A stretch of 64,000 nt of DNA. Origin: Anthoceros angustus. Taxonomy: Eukaryota > Streptophyta > Anthocerotopsida > Anthocerotales > Anthocerotaceae. Below, one piece after another: positions 10,169 to 21,119 of the stretch. Under the pieces are notes generated by a model that was not told the DNA's origin, did no database searches, and saw only the letters and a list, made by a program, of their open reading frames with translations. A program made the translations under genes and the position numbers. Positions within the stretch are counted from its first letter, which is position 1. Each line of letters starts with the position of its first letter. The DNA is taken from positions 410,656 through 474,655 of the forward strand of contig VJWM01000178.1 in the NCBI GenBank assembly GCA_010909165.1. Reading direction: 5' to 3'.

Positions 10169-11282
10169 TCATTTCTTGACATACGCGTAATATTGGGCCA
10201 TGGGGACGATGAAGGCAATGACCAAGAGGCCACCAACAACTATTGTAAACTGTCCCCGCTTTTCGTCAGTTTCTTCCTTGGTTTTGAAGTTGGATTCCCT
10301 CTTGTTGTCCTGGAAGGTTGGGCCTCCGGGGTCTGGCAGACCGTCAATCGCTGCCACCAGACGTTTGGCAGTACTGTACAGGGCCTCGTTGTACTTCTCG
10401 TCAGTAGCCAGCACTGCATAATGACAAGAAAATGAGGGTGGCATGAGGGACTAGTAACGTTTCTCAGACACAGCAACTGAGAGCTGGAGGGTCGGCAGCA
10501 AGCTTAAGGCGGCCAGGCCCGCTCAATGTTGTTACCTGGCAAGTTCTCGGAAACCACTGCCTCCAAAACAGAGTCACCAGCCGCACCCGTGAAGGCTGGC
10601 CCCCCGGTGACAGCACCTTCCTTCTGGGTTGTGACCAGCAACACGATTCCCTTATTGTTGCCCTCCTCTAGAGTTGGATACCACTTCTCCAATACTTGGT
10701 CCGCAAATTCAAAGGCGTCTGCCTTGCTCTGTAGGAGATGAGCGGAGGAATTAGAGCAGAGCAGGAAAAAGATGAATGGCGATACTATTTCAAGCAGTAT
10801 CAAAGAGGAGGAGTTCGAACCGTGAGCTTGCGGAGGGTGATGAAGTTGATGTGGTAACCTTTGCGCTCCTCCAGGTCGGTGAGGAGCCTCTTGAGGTCGG
10901 ATTTGGTCACCCGGTTGAGCACGCCGGCATCGTCAAAAATGTAAGTGGGAGGAGGCCCCTCGTTCAGCACATTGAATTCGCTGGCATTGGCCACCGGAGA
11001 CTGCAGCGGGGATAGCTGCAAGGCCGCTGACAAGGCTAGGGCCGCGAGGGCATTACCCGCAGAAGCCAGCCGGTCGGAAAGGGCGCCCGCGCGCACAGAC
11101 GTTGACGAGCGAGCAGTGAGCTTGAGAGAAGAAGAGGAGGTCGAGGAGGAGCAGCGCTCGCCCCACACAAGCGACGTGAGCTGCTGCTGCTGCTGCTGCT
11201 GCGCCGGAAGTTGAACCTGCTGAGGGTGCGGCAGCATCGAAGCCCGGCCAACGGTTTCCGCTATCGCCATCGCCATCGCCAT
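10169..11282 (-). CDS. TLP18.3: Thylakoid lumen TPM-domain protein, TLP18.3 type
   Basis: Three exons in order 10821-11282, 10536-10728 and 10169-10413 join in frame to 299 residues. Introns of 92 and 122 nt have GT-AG ends. The N terminus is a chloroplast transit peptide (Gln- and Ser-rich). An Ala/Leu-rich segment before NASEFNVLN fits a lumenal targeting signal. The TPM domain follows (TYIFDDAGVLNR, INFITLRKLT, FADQVLEKWYPTLEEGNNKG, GGPAF, SENLP). The end is a membrane helix (GGLLVIAFIVPMAQYYAYV). The Arabidopsis homologue (At1g54780) helps photosystem II repair and has acid phosphatase activity. The start at 11282 gives a normal transit peptide; an in-frame alternative lies 9 codons upstream. 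About 285 residues is usual. Confidence 0.92.
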
Positions 11283-11592
11283 GCCTTGAAGAACCAAACA
11301 GCAGAACACTTGCCTATTGCAAAAAGGAAGATATGCAAGAGAGCGTCCAACCTTAGCTTCCCCTCCACAGATCCACCAGAGCCAACCACGTCGGCATCAC
11401 ATAATCGCGGCACATCTGCTCTCCTCATCCAATCCAGTACTACCTACTTTAGTGCAGGTAAGCAAAAGCGTAAAAAGTCCGCCATGAAAAACCAACACGT
11501 CAAAAAAGGCATTACCTAAGCCATTTCTTGGGCTGTTTTCATGCAGTTGGAAGAGGCGTATGTTCATTGTGCGTGGGAACAAGTTGCGGATC

Positions 11593-13390
11593 TCAGGTCC
11601 CAGGGTCACCACGGATGGATATAGGAAACCCGCTTTTCTGCAAAGGGCCACAAATGGCCCTAGCCAGCAGCCTATCTAAGTGTTGTAGAGTTGATGCCTC
11701 ATCCAACAGTATCAAAGTCGAATGCAGGACCAGCACGTCTGCTCCCTTCAACTGGGAAAAGGCACCAGGATCTCTCATGTAGTCCTGGTTCAAACGGCCA
11801 AAACAGCGTGAGCAGGAGTTACACCAATACGTCCAGCAAGAGGAGTAGCTGCACACTTAAAGCAAGGAGAGGCAGCAGCAGTAGGCTCGCTGCTTACTTT
11901 TTCGGTTATGACAAGCAAGACCTTTTCCGGGAACTCCTGCTGCAACTCCAAGATCTTTGCCTCTAACAAACTAATGTCCTGAGCAGGCAGAAGAGAAAGC
12001 TTTGAGCAAAATCATTGACGTGGCGGCAGATATGGAAATACTACAAACAAAATAGTGTTCAACTAACCTTCGATGTGAAGTGATGGTGGTCACTGAACAT
12101 CATGTCCGCAACATGCAGAGGTCCCAGCTGCCACCACAAGGCGAGACAAGCTATAAGGACGAGAACAGAAAGACAAAAAGAAAAAAGACAGTAAACCTCC
12201 TGGCCGACAGGATAATCTAACCTGCTTCACCACCAGTGACAAGGACTCGGGACAGCCCACCCCAGAAACGCAAAGCACAACCTTGCCCTTCACCTTGCTC
12301 AAAGGCACAGTCAGGCTGTCCCCTACGTGAGCATCAGGCATTCTGCTCAAGTGCAAAGGAGCCATCCGTGAGTGCAAGCAGAGCGCATTGGCCTTCACCA
12401 TCGACCTCAACCTAACCAACCGGGAGGATGGCACCTGCACAACCATGGCCGAGTCCCTACAGATATTCCTCTCACCCAAGCCTTAATCTCAGACCTGTCC
12501 AACCTGTTTACAAACGCTTCTCACCAAGTCTGCATGATGAATGACGACAACATCCGCCCTTCTCAACTCCTCCACAGGTTCTCTCAGAGGGCCTCGGGGC
12601 AACAACTTGCCATTCCCCCACCCAGTTAGCGCATTCACCATCACAACCTCAAGGTCCTTCACCAACCCCCATTGCTGGACAACAGACGATACACCAATCA
12701 AACGAAGCCCCAGAAGAACCATAACGTGCTCCAGAGACAACACCTGATTCACACAAACTCTACCTGCATACCGTCATCCAGAATCACAACACCAATTCCG
12801 TGCATAGCCGAGCTTTCCATCGCTCCCTGAGGCGACACTTGGATACCGCTCGCCCGCCTCCGGAGCTCCTCAGGGCCAACAACACCTCGCTCCCGCAGGA
12901 ACCGCGCGGCCACACTCGCTCGATCAGCGCCACACCCGACATCCGCACGCGGCCGCAAATGCCTGGCAAGAAGGCGGACCTCGTCTCCTCCGCCATATCC
13001 CTGCACCCAGCTGCACACAATCAATGCATGAGCCCGAGCTCCAATTGCAAAGCACCAGAACCCGCGGCAACACGGAATGCTCACCCGGCTAAGCACCAGG
13101 GGCCGGATTCCCGCTGCAATGCAGGCGCGGGCCAAAAACTCCGCCATGGGCGTCTTCCCGGTTCCGCCCCAAGTGAGATTGCCCACGCTCAGGACCGCGA
13201 CTGGCAGGCGGCGCTGGCGCAGCACTCGCCATCGGTACAGCACCAGGCGCAGGCGCAGCAAGCAGGAGTACACCAGAGACGCAGCGGAGAGCACCGGCTT
13301 CAGACTCCGCTCCAGCAGCGGCGCGGGCAGGGCCCGATCGTGGACGCTGTCGGCCGACAGCCGCACCACCGCCTGCTTCACCCTCTCCAT
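11593..13390 (-). CDS. LPXK: Tetraacyldisaccharide 4'-kinase (LpxK)
   Basis: Seven exons join in frame to 412 residues: 13085-13390, 12764-13000, 12525-12674, 12222-12434, 12068-12127, 11898-11978 and 11593-11784. All introns are 84-113 nt and GT-AG. The kinase phosphorylates the disaccharide precursor of lipid A; plants keep the pathway in mitochondria. Visible motifs: SVGNLTWGGTGKTP (P-loop), GYGGGDEV, ILDDGMQ, LEVVMVN, LPRGPLREP, RRADVVVIHHADL, FSDHHHF, LLVITEKD. The N terminus (RALPAPLLERSLKPVLSAAS) matches plant LpxK. The exon-4 acceptor (GTGCAG before 12434) is chosen because earlier acceptors lead to a stop. The PPR gene on the same strand stops 22 bp before this start, so the promoter must lie inside that gene or transcription is shared. 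Confidence 0.9.
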
Positions 13391-13412
13391 CACGCCATAG
13401 CCGCCTTCATTC

Positions 13413-16400
13413 CTAAGCCCCACTCGTGTGGGTTTTGGAAAATTTGTCTCCCTCCAGATGTAGCAATTCCCCTCCTTGTTCCAGGTGAAAAACATCTCGC
13501 TGAGCCTTGCATGTAGCTACACCTCCAATCTCAAGATGCTTCGTATCCCCAACCAAAAACCCATGCACCAGTCCATCCAAATCTGTCCACCAGCTCTGGC
13601 CTGGCTGCTTCCAGGCCCCATAACCAATTCTCCTCACCTGCATCTCCTGCGCATGATCCCACATCTGGGCACCCGTGTATATGCTCGACATCAACACATA
13701 CGCTGCAGCGTCTTTCTTGTCGAGTTTCACTGCTTCATCAAAAGCATGGCATCCCACCTCCACATTGCCCCACTTTCGACAAGCATTCAACAGAGTGTGC
13801 CAAACTGCAGCATTAGCTTGGACAGGCATTGCCCTTATCAATGCTAGCGACTCGTTGAGTTGGCCTGCACGGCCCAAGAGATCCACCATGCAAGTGTAGT
13901 GCTCCACTGTAGGACTGATGCCATAATCTTTCCTCATGGCCTCAAAGTACTCCCGCCCTTTGTCCACTAGCCCTGCATGACTGCATACTGTGAGTACACT
14001 AAGGAATGTGATGCTGGAAGGCTGTATGTCATCCTCTCTCATTCTGCAGAACAGGTCAAAGACCACTTCACTGTCTCCTTGACGAGTGTAGCCTGCAATC
14101 AGTGCATTCCAGGTGACAACATCTTTTTCAGGCAATGCCTCGAACACATGTTGCGCATCAAACATACTCCCTGATTTCCCATACATGTTTATCAAACTGC
14201 GGGCTACAAGGACATCAGCTTGGAGCCCTTGTTCTTTGATCTGTGCATGAAGCTGCTTTCCCATATGCAAAGCTGCTCCGTTTCCACATGCCTGCAGGAG
14301 GCAAGTATATGTAAACGAATCAGGTGCAACGACGCCTTCATCTGCCATAGCACTGTAAAGGCACAGAGCTTCCTGCCCCATTCCCTGTTGGGAATATCCT
14401 GCTATAAGTGTTGTCCATGTCACCACATTTTTCTCACAGAGCCCATCAAAAACGCCCTGAGAATCCTCCAGACTGCCACACTTCGCGTACATGTTCACCA
14501 AACTGCTGGCTATAAACAAATCAGCTTGAAGCCCTCGTTCTTTAATTTGTGCATGAAGCTCCTTCCCTTTATCCAAAGCTGGGGGGCCAACACATGCACA
14601 TGCTTGAAGGAGGTACACAAATGTCAGCCCAACAGGTACTGCCAAGCCTTCTTCCTGCATTGTATTGTATCGACGGAGGGCTTCCTGACCCATGCCGTTT
14701 TGAGAATATCCTGCTATAAGAGCCGTCCACGTCACAATGTTTCTCTGACCAAGCCCGTCAAACACAGCCTGAGCATCTTCCATGCTGCCACACTTAGCAT
14801 ACATGTTAACCAAGCTTGACCCTAAAATCACATCAGCCTGAAGTCCTCGTTGTCTAATCTCTGCATGAAGCTGTTTCCCCTCTGCCAAAGCCCGGTTGCC
14901 TACACTTGCACATGCCTGCAGTAGAGAGACAAATGTTACACAATCCGGTACAGTAACGCCTTCTTCCTGCATAGCACTGTAAAGAAGAAGAGCTTCCTGA
15001 CCCATGCCTTGCTTTGAGTATCCTGCTAAAAGCGCTGTCCATGTCACCACATCTTTTTGAGTGAGTCCATCGAACACTCTCTGGGCGTCTCCAAGGCTGC
15101 CACACTTTGCATACATGTTCACCAAACAGTTGGCTATGAAGTCATCAACTTGATGTCCTTGTTCTCTAATTTGTGCATGAAGCTGCCTACCCTTGTCCAA
15201 AGCCGAGGTGCCGACACTTGCACATGCCTGCAGGAGGCACACAAAAGTTACAGAATCAGGTGCAGCCACACCACCTTCTTGCATCATGCTGTAAAGGCGC
15301 AGTGCATCATGACCCATGCCCCGCTGGGAATATCCTGCTATCAACGCGGTCCATGTCACGACATTCTTTTGACCGAGCCTGTCAAACACCACCTGAGCGT
15401 CGTCCAAGCTCCCACACTTGGCATACATGTTTACGAGGCTGCAGCCCAATAGGACTTCAGTCTCAAGTCCTTGTTCTCCAATCTGTGCATGAAGCTGTCT
15501 CCCCTTTTCCAAAGCTGGACCGCCCACACTTGCACATGCCTGCAGGAGAGATGCAAATGTCACAGCGTCGGGTACAGCAGTTCCTTCCTTCTGCATGGCA
15601 CTGTAAAGACAGAGCGCTTCCTGAGCCATGCCCTGCTGCAAATATCCTCCTAGCAAAGCTGTCCAGGTCACCACGTTCTTGTTACCAAGTCCGTCAAACA
15701 CTCTCTGAGCGTCTTCCAAGCTGCCACACTTTGCATACATGTTCACCAAGCTATTGGCCACAAACACATCAGCTTCATACCCTCCTTCACTAATTCTTGA
15801 GTGAAGCTGCTTACCAATTGCCAAACCTGGAGAGCCCACACTTGCACAAGCCTGGAGGAGGCACAAGAAGGTTACAGAAGTAGGTGAAGCAGTAACTTCT
15901 TCTTCCATAGCACTGTAAAGACGAAGCGCTTCCCAGCCCAACCCCTGCTGGGAATATCCTGCTATTATGGCATTCCAAGTCACTATATCCTTTCGACCAA
16001 GTCCGTCAAACACTTTCTGAGCATCCTCCAAGCTGTCACACTTTGCATACATGTCCACCAGGGCATTACAAACAAACAAACTATGGTCACTCCCAGAGGC
16101 CAACACATCGGCATGCACCTGCTGCCCAGTTTTTAAGTCTGCTCCCCTTGCACAAGCCTGAAGGGCTGCCACAAACACATGCCCATCTGGCTTCACACCT
16201 GACCTTCGCATCCGCTTATACAGCTGTATGGCCTGCTCAGGTTTTCCGTGGCGAACATTTGCAGAAATGACGGAAGACCACATGAAGGCATCTGGTTTGG
16301 CAGCCACGGTAAACACATCCATCATTTCAGCCAACAGGGCATGGGCAGCATACATTCGCATGATGTGGTTGCACAAAAAAGTATCCGACTCATACCCCTT

Positions 16401-16691
16401 CATCACCACCAAAGCATGGACACGGCGACCCACAACCGGATCCCTCTGAGTTTCACACCTTTTTATGACAGCACGAAAAAGAGATTGAGCAATACAACAG
16501 TCTATCTGCACCAGAACTCCCAGAGCCTCCGCAGCTTCATTGAGCTGCCCCTGCTGACATAGATGGCTCACAGTTTCAGCCGTCACGTCCCACTGATATC
16601 CTGCAGCGCTGAATTTGAGGTCCGCCATCCCACCAACTTTCCTTGGCCGCCACAGTTGTCGCCCACTCCGTAGCTGAAGTGCAATACCCAT
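13413..16691 (-). CDS. PLS-class pentatricopeptide repeat protein
   Basis: A single-exon frame of 1092 residues from the ATG at 16691. It holds about nine PLS triplets of roughly 103 residues with strongly repeated phrases (SLVNMYAKCGSLEDAQ, VFDGLG.KNVVTWTALIAGY, LLQACASVG, GKQLHAQI). The array ends with VDLLGRAGQLNES and an E domain (WHTLLNACRKWGNVEVG, AAAYVLMSSIYTGA), then an E+-like GQSWWTDLDGLVHGFLVGD. No DYW domain follows; the last 40 residues match nothing and may be read-through after truncation. Such proteins bind organellar RNA for editing or processing and may recruit a separate DYW deaminase. The middle triplets are so alike that recent internal duplication is likely. Confidence 0.9.
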   Translation of the reverse strand: MGIALQLRSGRQLWRPRKVGGMADLKFSAAGYQWDVTAETVSHLCQQGQLNEAAEALGVLVQIDCCIAQSLFRAVIKRCETQRDPVVGRRVHALVVMKGYESDTFLCNHIMRMYAAHALLAEMMDVFTVAAKPDAFMWSSVISANVRHGKPEQAIQLYKRMRRSGVKPDGHVFVAALQACARGADLKTGQQVHADVLASGSDHSLFVCNALVDMYAKCDSLEDAQKVFDGLGRKDIVTWNAIIAGYSQQGLGWEALRLYSAMEEEVTASPTSVTFLCLLQACASVGSPGLAIGKQLHSRISEGGYEADVFVANSLVNMYAKCGSLEDAQRVFDGLGNKNVVTWTALLGGYLQQGMAQEALCLYSAMQKEGTAVPDAVTFASLLQACASVGGPALEKGRQLHAQIGEQGLETEVLLGCSLVNMYAKCGSLDDAQVVFDRLGQKNVVTWTALIAGYSQRGMGHDALRLYSMMQEGGVAAPDSVTFVCLLQACASVGTSALDKGRQLHAQIREQGHQVDDFIANCLVNMYAKCGSLGDAQRVFDGLTQKDVVTWTALLAGYSKQGMGQEALLLYSAMQEEGVTVPDCVTFVSLLQACASVGNRALAEGKQLHAEIRQRGLQADVILGSSLVNMYAKCGSMEDAQAVFDGLGQRNIVTWTALIAGYSQNGMGQEALRRYNTMQEEGLAVPVGLTFVYLLQACACVGPPALDKGKELHAQIKERGLQADLFIASSLVNMYAKCGSLEDSQGVFDGLCEKNVVTWTTLIAGYSQQGMGQEALCLYSAMADEGVVAPDSFTYTCLLQACGNGAALHMGKQLHAQIKEQGLQADVLVARSLINMYGKSGSMFDAQHVFEALPEKDVVTWNALIAGYTRQGDSEVVFDLFCRMREDDIQPSSITFLSVLTVCSHAGLVDKGREYFEAMRKDYGISPTVEHYTCMVDLLGRAGQLNESLALIRAMPVQANAAVWHTLLNACRKWGNVEVGCHAFDEAVKLDKKDAAAYVLMSSIYTGAQMWDHAQEMQVRRIGYGAWKQPGQSWWTDLDGLVHGFLVGDTKHLEIGGVATCKAQRDVFHLEQGGELLHLEGDKFSKTHTSGA

Positions 16692-16811
16692 GATTTCCAC
16701 AGGCACAGCCAACACCTGTGACGACGTGATTGAACCCGACGGAACCCAGCTTTTGGCGGCCGGCTGGACTAGCTGAGCCAATTACAGTGTCCATGTCCAG
16801 ATACGCTACCA

Positions 16812-16889
16812 GACAATAAAACGCTCGAACAATGAGCACACCAAGGTATGGACAATAAAACGCTCGAACAATGAGCACACCAAGGTATG
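16812..16889. repeat. 39-bp tandem duplication upstream of the PPR gene
   Basis: GACAATAAAACGCTCGAACA and the following ATGAGCACACCAAGGTATG occur twice with a 39-bp period, at 16812 and 16851. They lie 120-200 bp before the PPR start, within its likely promoter or 5' UTR. Confidence 0.9.
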
Positions 16890-17086
16890 GAACAAGCATT
16901 TCTCACCAGCCTCCCAAGCTACCGAGGCGGCCTCCAACGATGTTTCTCCGTTATCCAAGATGTCCGGCCCGGCCTCATGCAAAATGCGAAACGTCCCGAG
17001 AGAAGCCTTTCCCATAAGGTAAAAGGCAGAAGCAAGGGATTGTTCATTTGTGTTGAAGTTTTGAACTCGAATTGAGATGGAGACTA

Positions 17087-18800
17087 TTAGAGAGTTTGCG
17101 GGCAACGTGAATTAAAACGGGCCGCTAGAAGTACGATGGCCCCTGTCACGATGTTCATGACCTCAAACTGTATTTTTCCATGTGCCCAGCCCAAGCATCT
17201 GGTCTTAGTTGCGTCGACGAATCGGGCGCGGGATGCAGTGGTGGAAGTGTCGGGCGGTGGCGGGGGGTGGGTAAGCGTGTCCGCTGACCGTGTGTCTGCC
17301 ATTGTCGCGGTTGCACGATCCACGATCCGTTCTACGTCGAGGCCCCCTCGGCGCGGGCTAGCGCGAGCGTAAGCCGGCGGCGATCGCATGTTGCTAGTTT
17401 GAGTTCAAGTTTCTCGCTCGCTATGCAGGTCATCCAAGGACACCGTGGAAATCTTCAATTGGGCCGCGTAGAGTGGTGCACATCAAAGACCTAACCGCAC
17501 GGCATATCACTTGTGTCTGCAACCAAAAAAAGCACACCAGCTGTTCGTCTATCTGAGGGGGCGCTGAGGATTTGGGTCACTGGGATTGGGCGCCTCTTCT
17601 CCGAGAACTGAATCTGCTCAGCTGTTGACACGGCTGCTCTGTCGCAGCAGAGATTGCGTAGTGCCCAGCAGTTTCGGCCCGAGGAGGACAGTAGAGGGTG
17701 TGAAGAGAGGAGAAGCACGCAAGCTTAGCACCTTGTACATCGAGGCGGTGGACTGTCACTCCTTTGATGCCTGCAGGCGCATGGTCTTGTGTTTGCAGGG
17801 TGTACGGTGCGTCGATACTGAGCTGCAGCCAGGCGCACAGTGCTCCACTGCTGCTGGTGCCTGCTGCAGCAACCTGACCGTTCATCCAGGGACTGCTGCA
17901 GTCACATGAAACTTTTGTTATAAGAGAACAGAGAGTGGAGGCGGAGAGCTCAACTGGCAGAAAACAAAACAAAACGCTGTCTCACCTGGGTGCTTGTCTT
18001 CATCCATGACAGCGTCCATTGAGCCGTCAGTCATTTCCTTGAGGGTGGTCAACATCTATCATTACTGCATTAGCAGTGTCCCGTGTGCCCTCAATCTCTG
18101 TGTCCTCCTTTTCGTTGTTCTTCCCCAGTTCGCCTTCTGCAGGGCTGCTGCCTTCAGCTGCAGCTCGCCCTTGGAAGATTCGGCTGTCCCCTCGAACTTC
18201 GGGAACGAAATTGCCCATCACAGCCCGATTCTGTCACCTCACAAACTCCGCATCTCCAGCCACACTTTCTGTTCCTCGGACAGACATATCGGCGCCATAG
18301 TAGTCACACTGAATCTCTGCTTCATGGCTGGCACCCATCCCAACACTCCCACCCACAACTATGCTTACTACCCCACGAGTCCCAGTGCGAATGATTGCCG
18401 CACTTGTATCGCCACCTTCTTCACCCCCTCCTTCATCACTTTTTTTGAGACAGCCTGGGAATCCTTGCTTTAAGCGCTGCGACACATACTGTGCTGCGCC
18501 TGCGGCACAGCGCGGACACCCTCGTCCTGTCCATCACATTCACTTCTCTTCACACTTACCACTGAGGAAGTTGTCCACACTTTCCATGGAGTTGTCCTGC
18601 TTGTTCTGTTGACAGGTGTCTATCGCCCGCACGGACGACGAGCGATCGGTAAATCTAGACTCGACCATTTGGCCCAGGAAGAAACCGATCCACTCCGAAG
18701 CTCCCTCTCGGTCATTTCTCTGTCTCAAGCTTGGACACTGATCTGTCACCGCTGCTCCCCTGGAAACCTGGTCAACAGCAGAACCTCCTCCAGCGCGTCA
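17087..18800 (-). other. Possible unrecognised exons, minus strand
   Basis: Hydrophilic minus-strand frames look coding but I do not recognise them: 18540-18749 (includes ESRFTDRSSSVRAID and NKQDNSMESVDNFLS, ending at a consensus GTAAGT donor), 18234-18485, 18027-18221 (TANAVMIDVDHPQGND then stop), 17577-17972 and 17087-17389. They lie 3' of the ELF4-like frame on the same strand, so they could be exons of a C-terminal extension or of a separate gene. I could not join them in frame without a shift near 18810. Confidence 0.3.
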
Positions 18801-19001
18801 GCGTTTTGAGGAGTCCGTGGCACAACGCTTCCCCTTCCCTACTTCGCCCTGATCAACCACGGTCCCTTGAGCACTGTCCGCTTCAATCTGCCGACTCTGA
18901 GCAGCATCCACAGTGCTCCCACCATAGGCAACTCATGGTTTCGGATCACGAGGCAGAGCAGGGAGCAGGGAGCAGATTGCCGTGCCATGGGGAAACCGTG
19001 G

Positions 19002-19454
19002 TCATCCTTCCAAGGATGTGCACGTGCTGGGAACTAGCGTTTGTGACATTTCTGGTGGCACAATATCACTCCCACCAGTAGACTCAGTAGCGGCCTTGGA
19101 GGCCATAGATTTCTGAGCCACAGGAGTCGGAGAGTCGGTGAAGCATTTGTCGAAGGTGACAGTGGCCGCAGCATACATCTTCTGCACTTTCGTCAGGTTC
19201 TTGTTCAGCTGGTTGATGAGATCCACGTTGCTGGTGATGCGCTCCGAGATGCCAGACTGATGATTCTGGTTGATCTTACCAATGAGAACCCGGTTATGGT
19301 CCAACAGAGCTTGCACTCTCGCAAAACACTGTTGAAACTTCTCCCACTTCTTCCTATCAAAGTCAAGGTCGCTGCAGTCTTCCCCAACCGGTTTCTCAAA
19401 CTCCAGGTTCTGTTCCATCATCTCGACCACGCTCTTAGCCTGCGGCTTCGACAT
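19002..19454 (-). CDS. ELF4-like: ELF4-like circadian clock protein
   Basis: A 150-residue frame from ATG 19454. The ELF4/DUF1313 core spans about residues 35-105: WEKFQQCFARVQALLDHNRV, LIGKINQNHQSGISERITSN, VDLINQLNKNLTKVQKMYA. In Arabidopsis, ELF4 binds ELF3 in the evening complex (ELF3-ELF4-LUX), which represses clock and growth genes. The N-terminal 30 residues (MSKPQAKSVVEMMEQNLEFE) and the Ser/Thr-rich tail are extra to the core. The stop at 19002 may be genuine, or the tail may splice into the coding-looking sequence at 18000-18800. Upstream lie a CT-rich microsatellite and duplicated G-box/evening-element sites. Confidence 0.85.
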   Translation of the reverse strand: MSKPQAKSVVEMMEQNLEFEKPVGEDCSDLDFDRKKWEKFQQCFARVQALLDHNRVLIGKINQNHQSGISERITSNVDLINQLNKNLTKVQKMYAAATVTFDKCFTDSPTPVAQKSMASKAATESTGGSDIVPPEMSQTLVPSTCTSLEG

Positions 19455-19883
19455 GTCAGGAAGCTACACCACACAGCTTCCCTGCAAAACGTCACGTCAC
19501 GCAACACAACGCGTCTGCTTCCTGTTCATGTTCAGACAGCTACATCCACTTCAATCTGGCCCCTCTCCCCTCCCCTGCACCGCAATCCGGAACAACAAGC
19601 TCAGCTCAGTCGCTCCCCCGGCTCTCCCCCACCCTGCCCTACCCTGCAGCCACTCACCACGCGATGTCAGCACATCACACCAACCGAGGGCCTAGGCAGC
19701 CACTCCCTCGATGCCCCCGCTCCCATCCAGCCGTGCATGCGACCAAACCCACACCGGCCAGCTCCCGCTCGCTCCCGCGCCTCTACATAACCAAAATCCA
19801 CAGATCTTCCAATCCCTCTCACAAACGCTCCTTGGCGTCAATCTCCTCTCAACGCCACACCGCAGAACAACCTCCACACGCAT
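19455..19883. other. Upstream region of the ELF4-like gene
   Basis: C-rich sequence (CTCCC, CCACC runs) that fits a 5' UTR or proximal promoter of the minus-strand gene. No other gene is supported; long open frames here come from the C-rich composition. Confidence 0.5.
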
Positions 19884-20110
19884 CTTCCTTCCTTCCTCCC
19901 TCCCTCCCTTTCTTCCTTTACTCCTTCCTTCCTCCCTCCCTCCCTTTCTTCCTTCCTTCCTTCCTTCCTTCCTTCCTTCCTTCCTTCCTTCCTTCCTTCC
20001 TTCCTTCCTTGCTCCTCCGTCTCCTTCCTTCCCGTCTCCCTTCCTCCACCTTTCCCTTCCTTCCTTTCCTCACTTCCTCCCTTCTCCCTCCCGCGCTCCC
20101 TCCGTCCTCC
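19884..20110. repeat. TTCC microsatellite and pyrimidine tract
   Basis: Near-pure (TTCC)n from 19884 to about 20009, with TCCC variants, continuing as a pyrimidine-rich stretch to 20110. On the minus strand this is a GGAA array. Open frames through it encode simple FLPS or KEGR repeats and are artefacts. Confidence 0.97.
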
Positions 20111-20644
20111 ACCTCGAAGCTGGATCGGTCAACCGCGGCAGCACGGCACCAAACCCTGCGCCAACCAGCCCGCTGCCATGTGCATCCTCCTCAGCCTTGC
20201 GAGGGCGAGGGCTGCAGGGCAGGGCGTGGCGGGGGGAGGGGAAGGAGGCGCTGCGAGGCCGCGCACCATGCCCGTCATTGCAGGGACCGCCAGCCAATGA
20301 GGCAGGGGAACGGCATGGCAGGCCGTGCACCGCCAGTGCACTGCGCTCTCTTTCCAAATCCCGGCGCCAGCGTGCCAAGCATAATCCAAATCTCGCTTCC
20401 CATTGCTGCTCGGCCTGGAATCCTGTCACAAATATCCTGCGTCTCCTGGCACGCCATTGGCTCACCACGCCCCGGGGTTCGAACCCGCCCACTCTGACGT
20501 CACTGGTTCGGTTGGTGGCATCTGCCGTGCACGCACAAAGTGGGCCAAGTGGCCAAGGCCGGCCAATGGGCGCCCGGATACAGATCTACCCTGGATCTCT
20601 CCACCCTGGATGTTTCCCCCTCCCGTAGCCGGTCGCGCTACGGG

Positions 20645-20709
20645 CACGTGGCCGTCCAGTATGTCCGAAGGGACGTGTCCGCCCCCCTTCCCCACCGCGA
20701 TAAATATCT
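20645..20709. promoter_or_regulatory. G-box and evening-element-like sites, unit A
   Basis: CACGTG (G-box) at 20645-20650 and TAAATATCT at 20701-20709, one base off the evening element AAAATATCT. They lie 1.2 kb upstream of the ELF4-like start. In Arabidopsis, G-boxes bind PIF/bHLH and bZIP factors and the evening element binds CCA1/LHY-type MYBs. The link to ELF4 is inference; the sites could serve a plus-strand transcript instead. Confidence 0.45.
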
Positions 20710-21119
20710 CACGACCGGCCCCGCCGTCGATGTCCCATCCTACGGCCCTCGCCGCTCCACGCCTCTTCCCGTCGCCGCCGCCGCTCCACGCGTGCGGCTC
20801 CGCGCTCATTCTTCACCGGCTGTTGCCGGTCTCTCTGCCCTGACGCTCGTTGCACTGCCTGCGTTTCTTGCAACTAGGCACGGGAAGCAGGATTCTAGTG
20901 GTCTCGTGCAATTTGCACTCCGAATCTTCAGCCTAAAGTGTCAGGCAGACACTGCAGTGGCTATCCGCTACTGAATTTCTGGAATGGTTGGCAAGTGGTT
21001 ATGGGTGCTGTGTTTCATGTGGGTGTTGAGGCTTAATGGGGTTCTTCTGCAGAGTAGTGAGGTGGGATCGTTTATGAAACATGGACTATCATGAGGAGCT
21101 TCCGTGAGTTGAGCAAAAG

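Noticed and set aside
12800-13516. 238-residue plus-strand frame opposite LpxK
   Set aside because: Antisense shadow of well supported LpxK exons.
14220-15793. Plus-strand frames opposite the PPR gene
   Set aside because: Shadows of the repeated PPR coding sequence.
19664-20628. Long plus-strand frames with FLPSFLPS repeats
   Set aside because: They read through the TTCC microsatellite and C-rich promoter sequence; they are products of the repeat.
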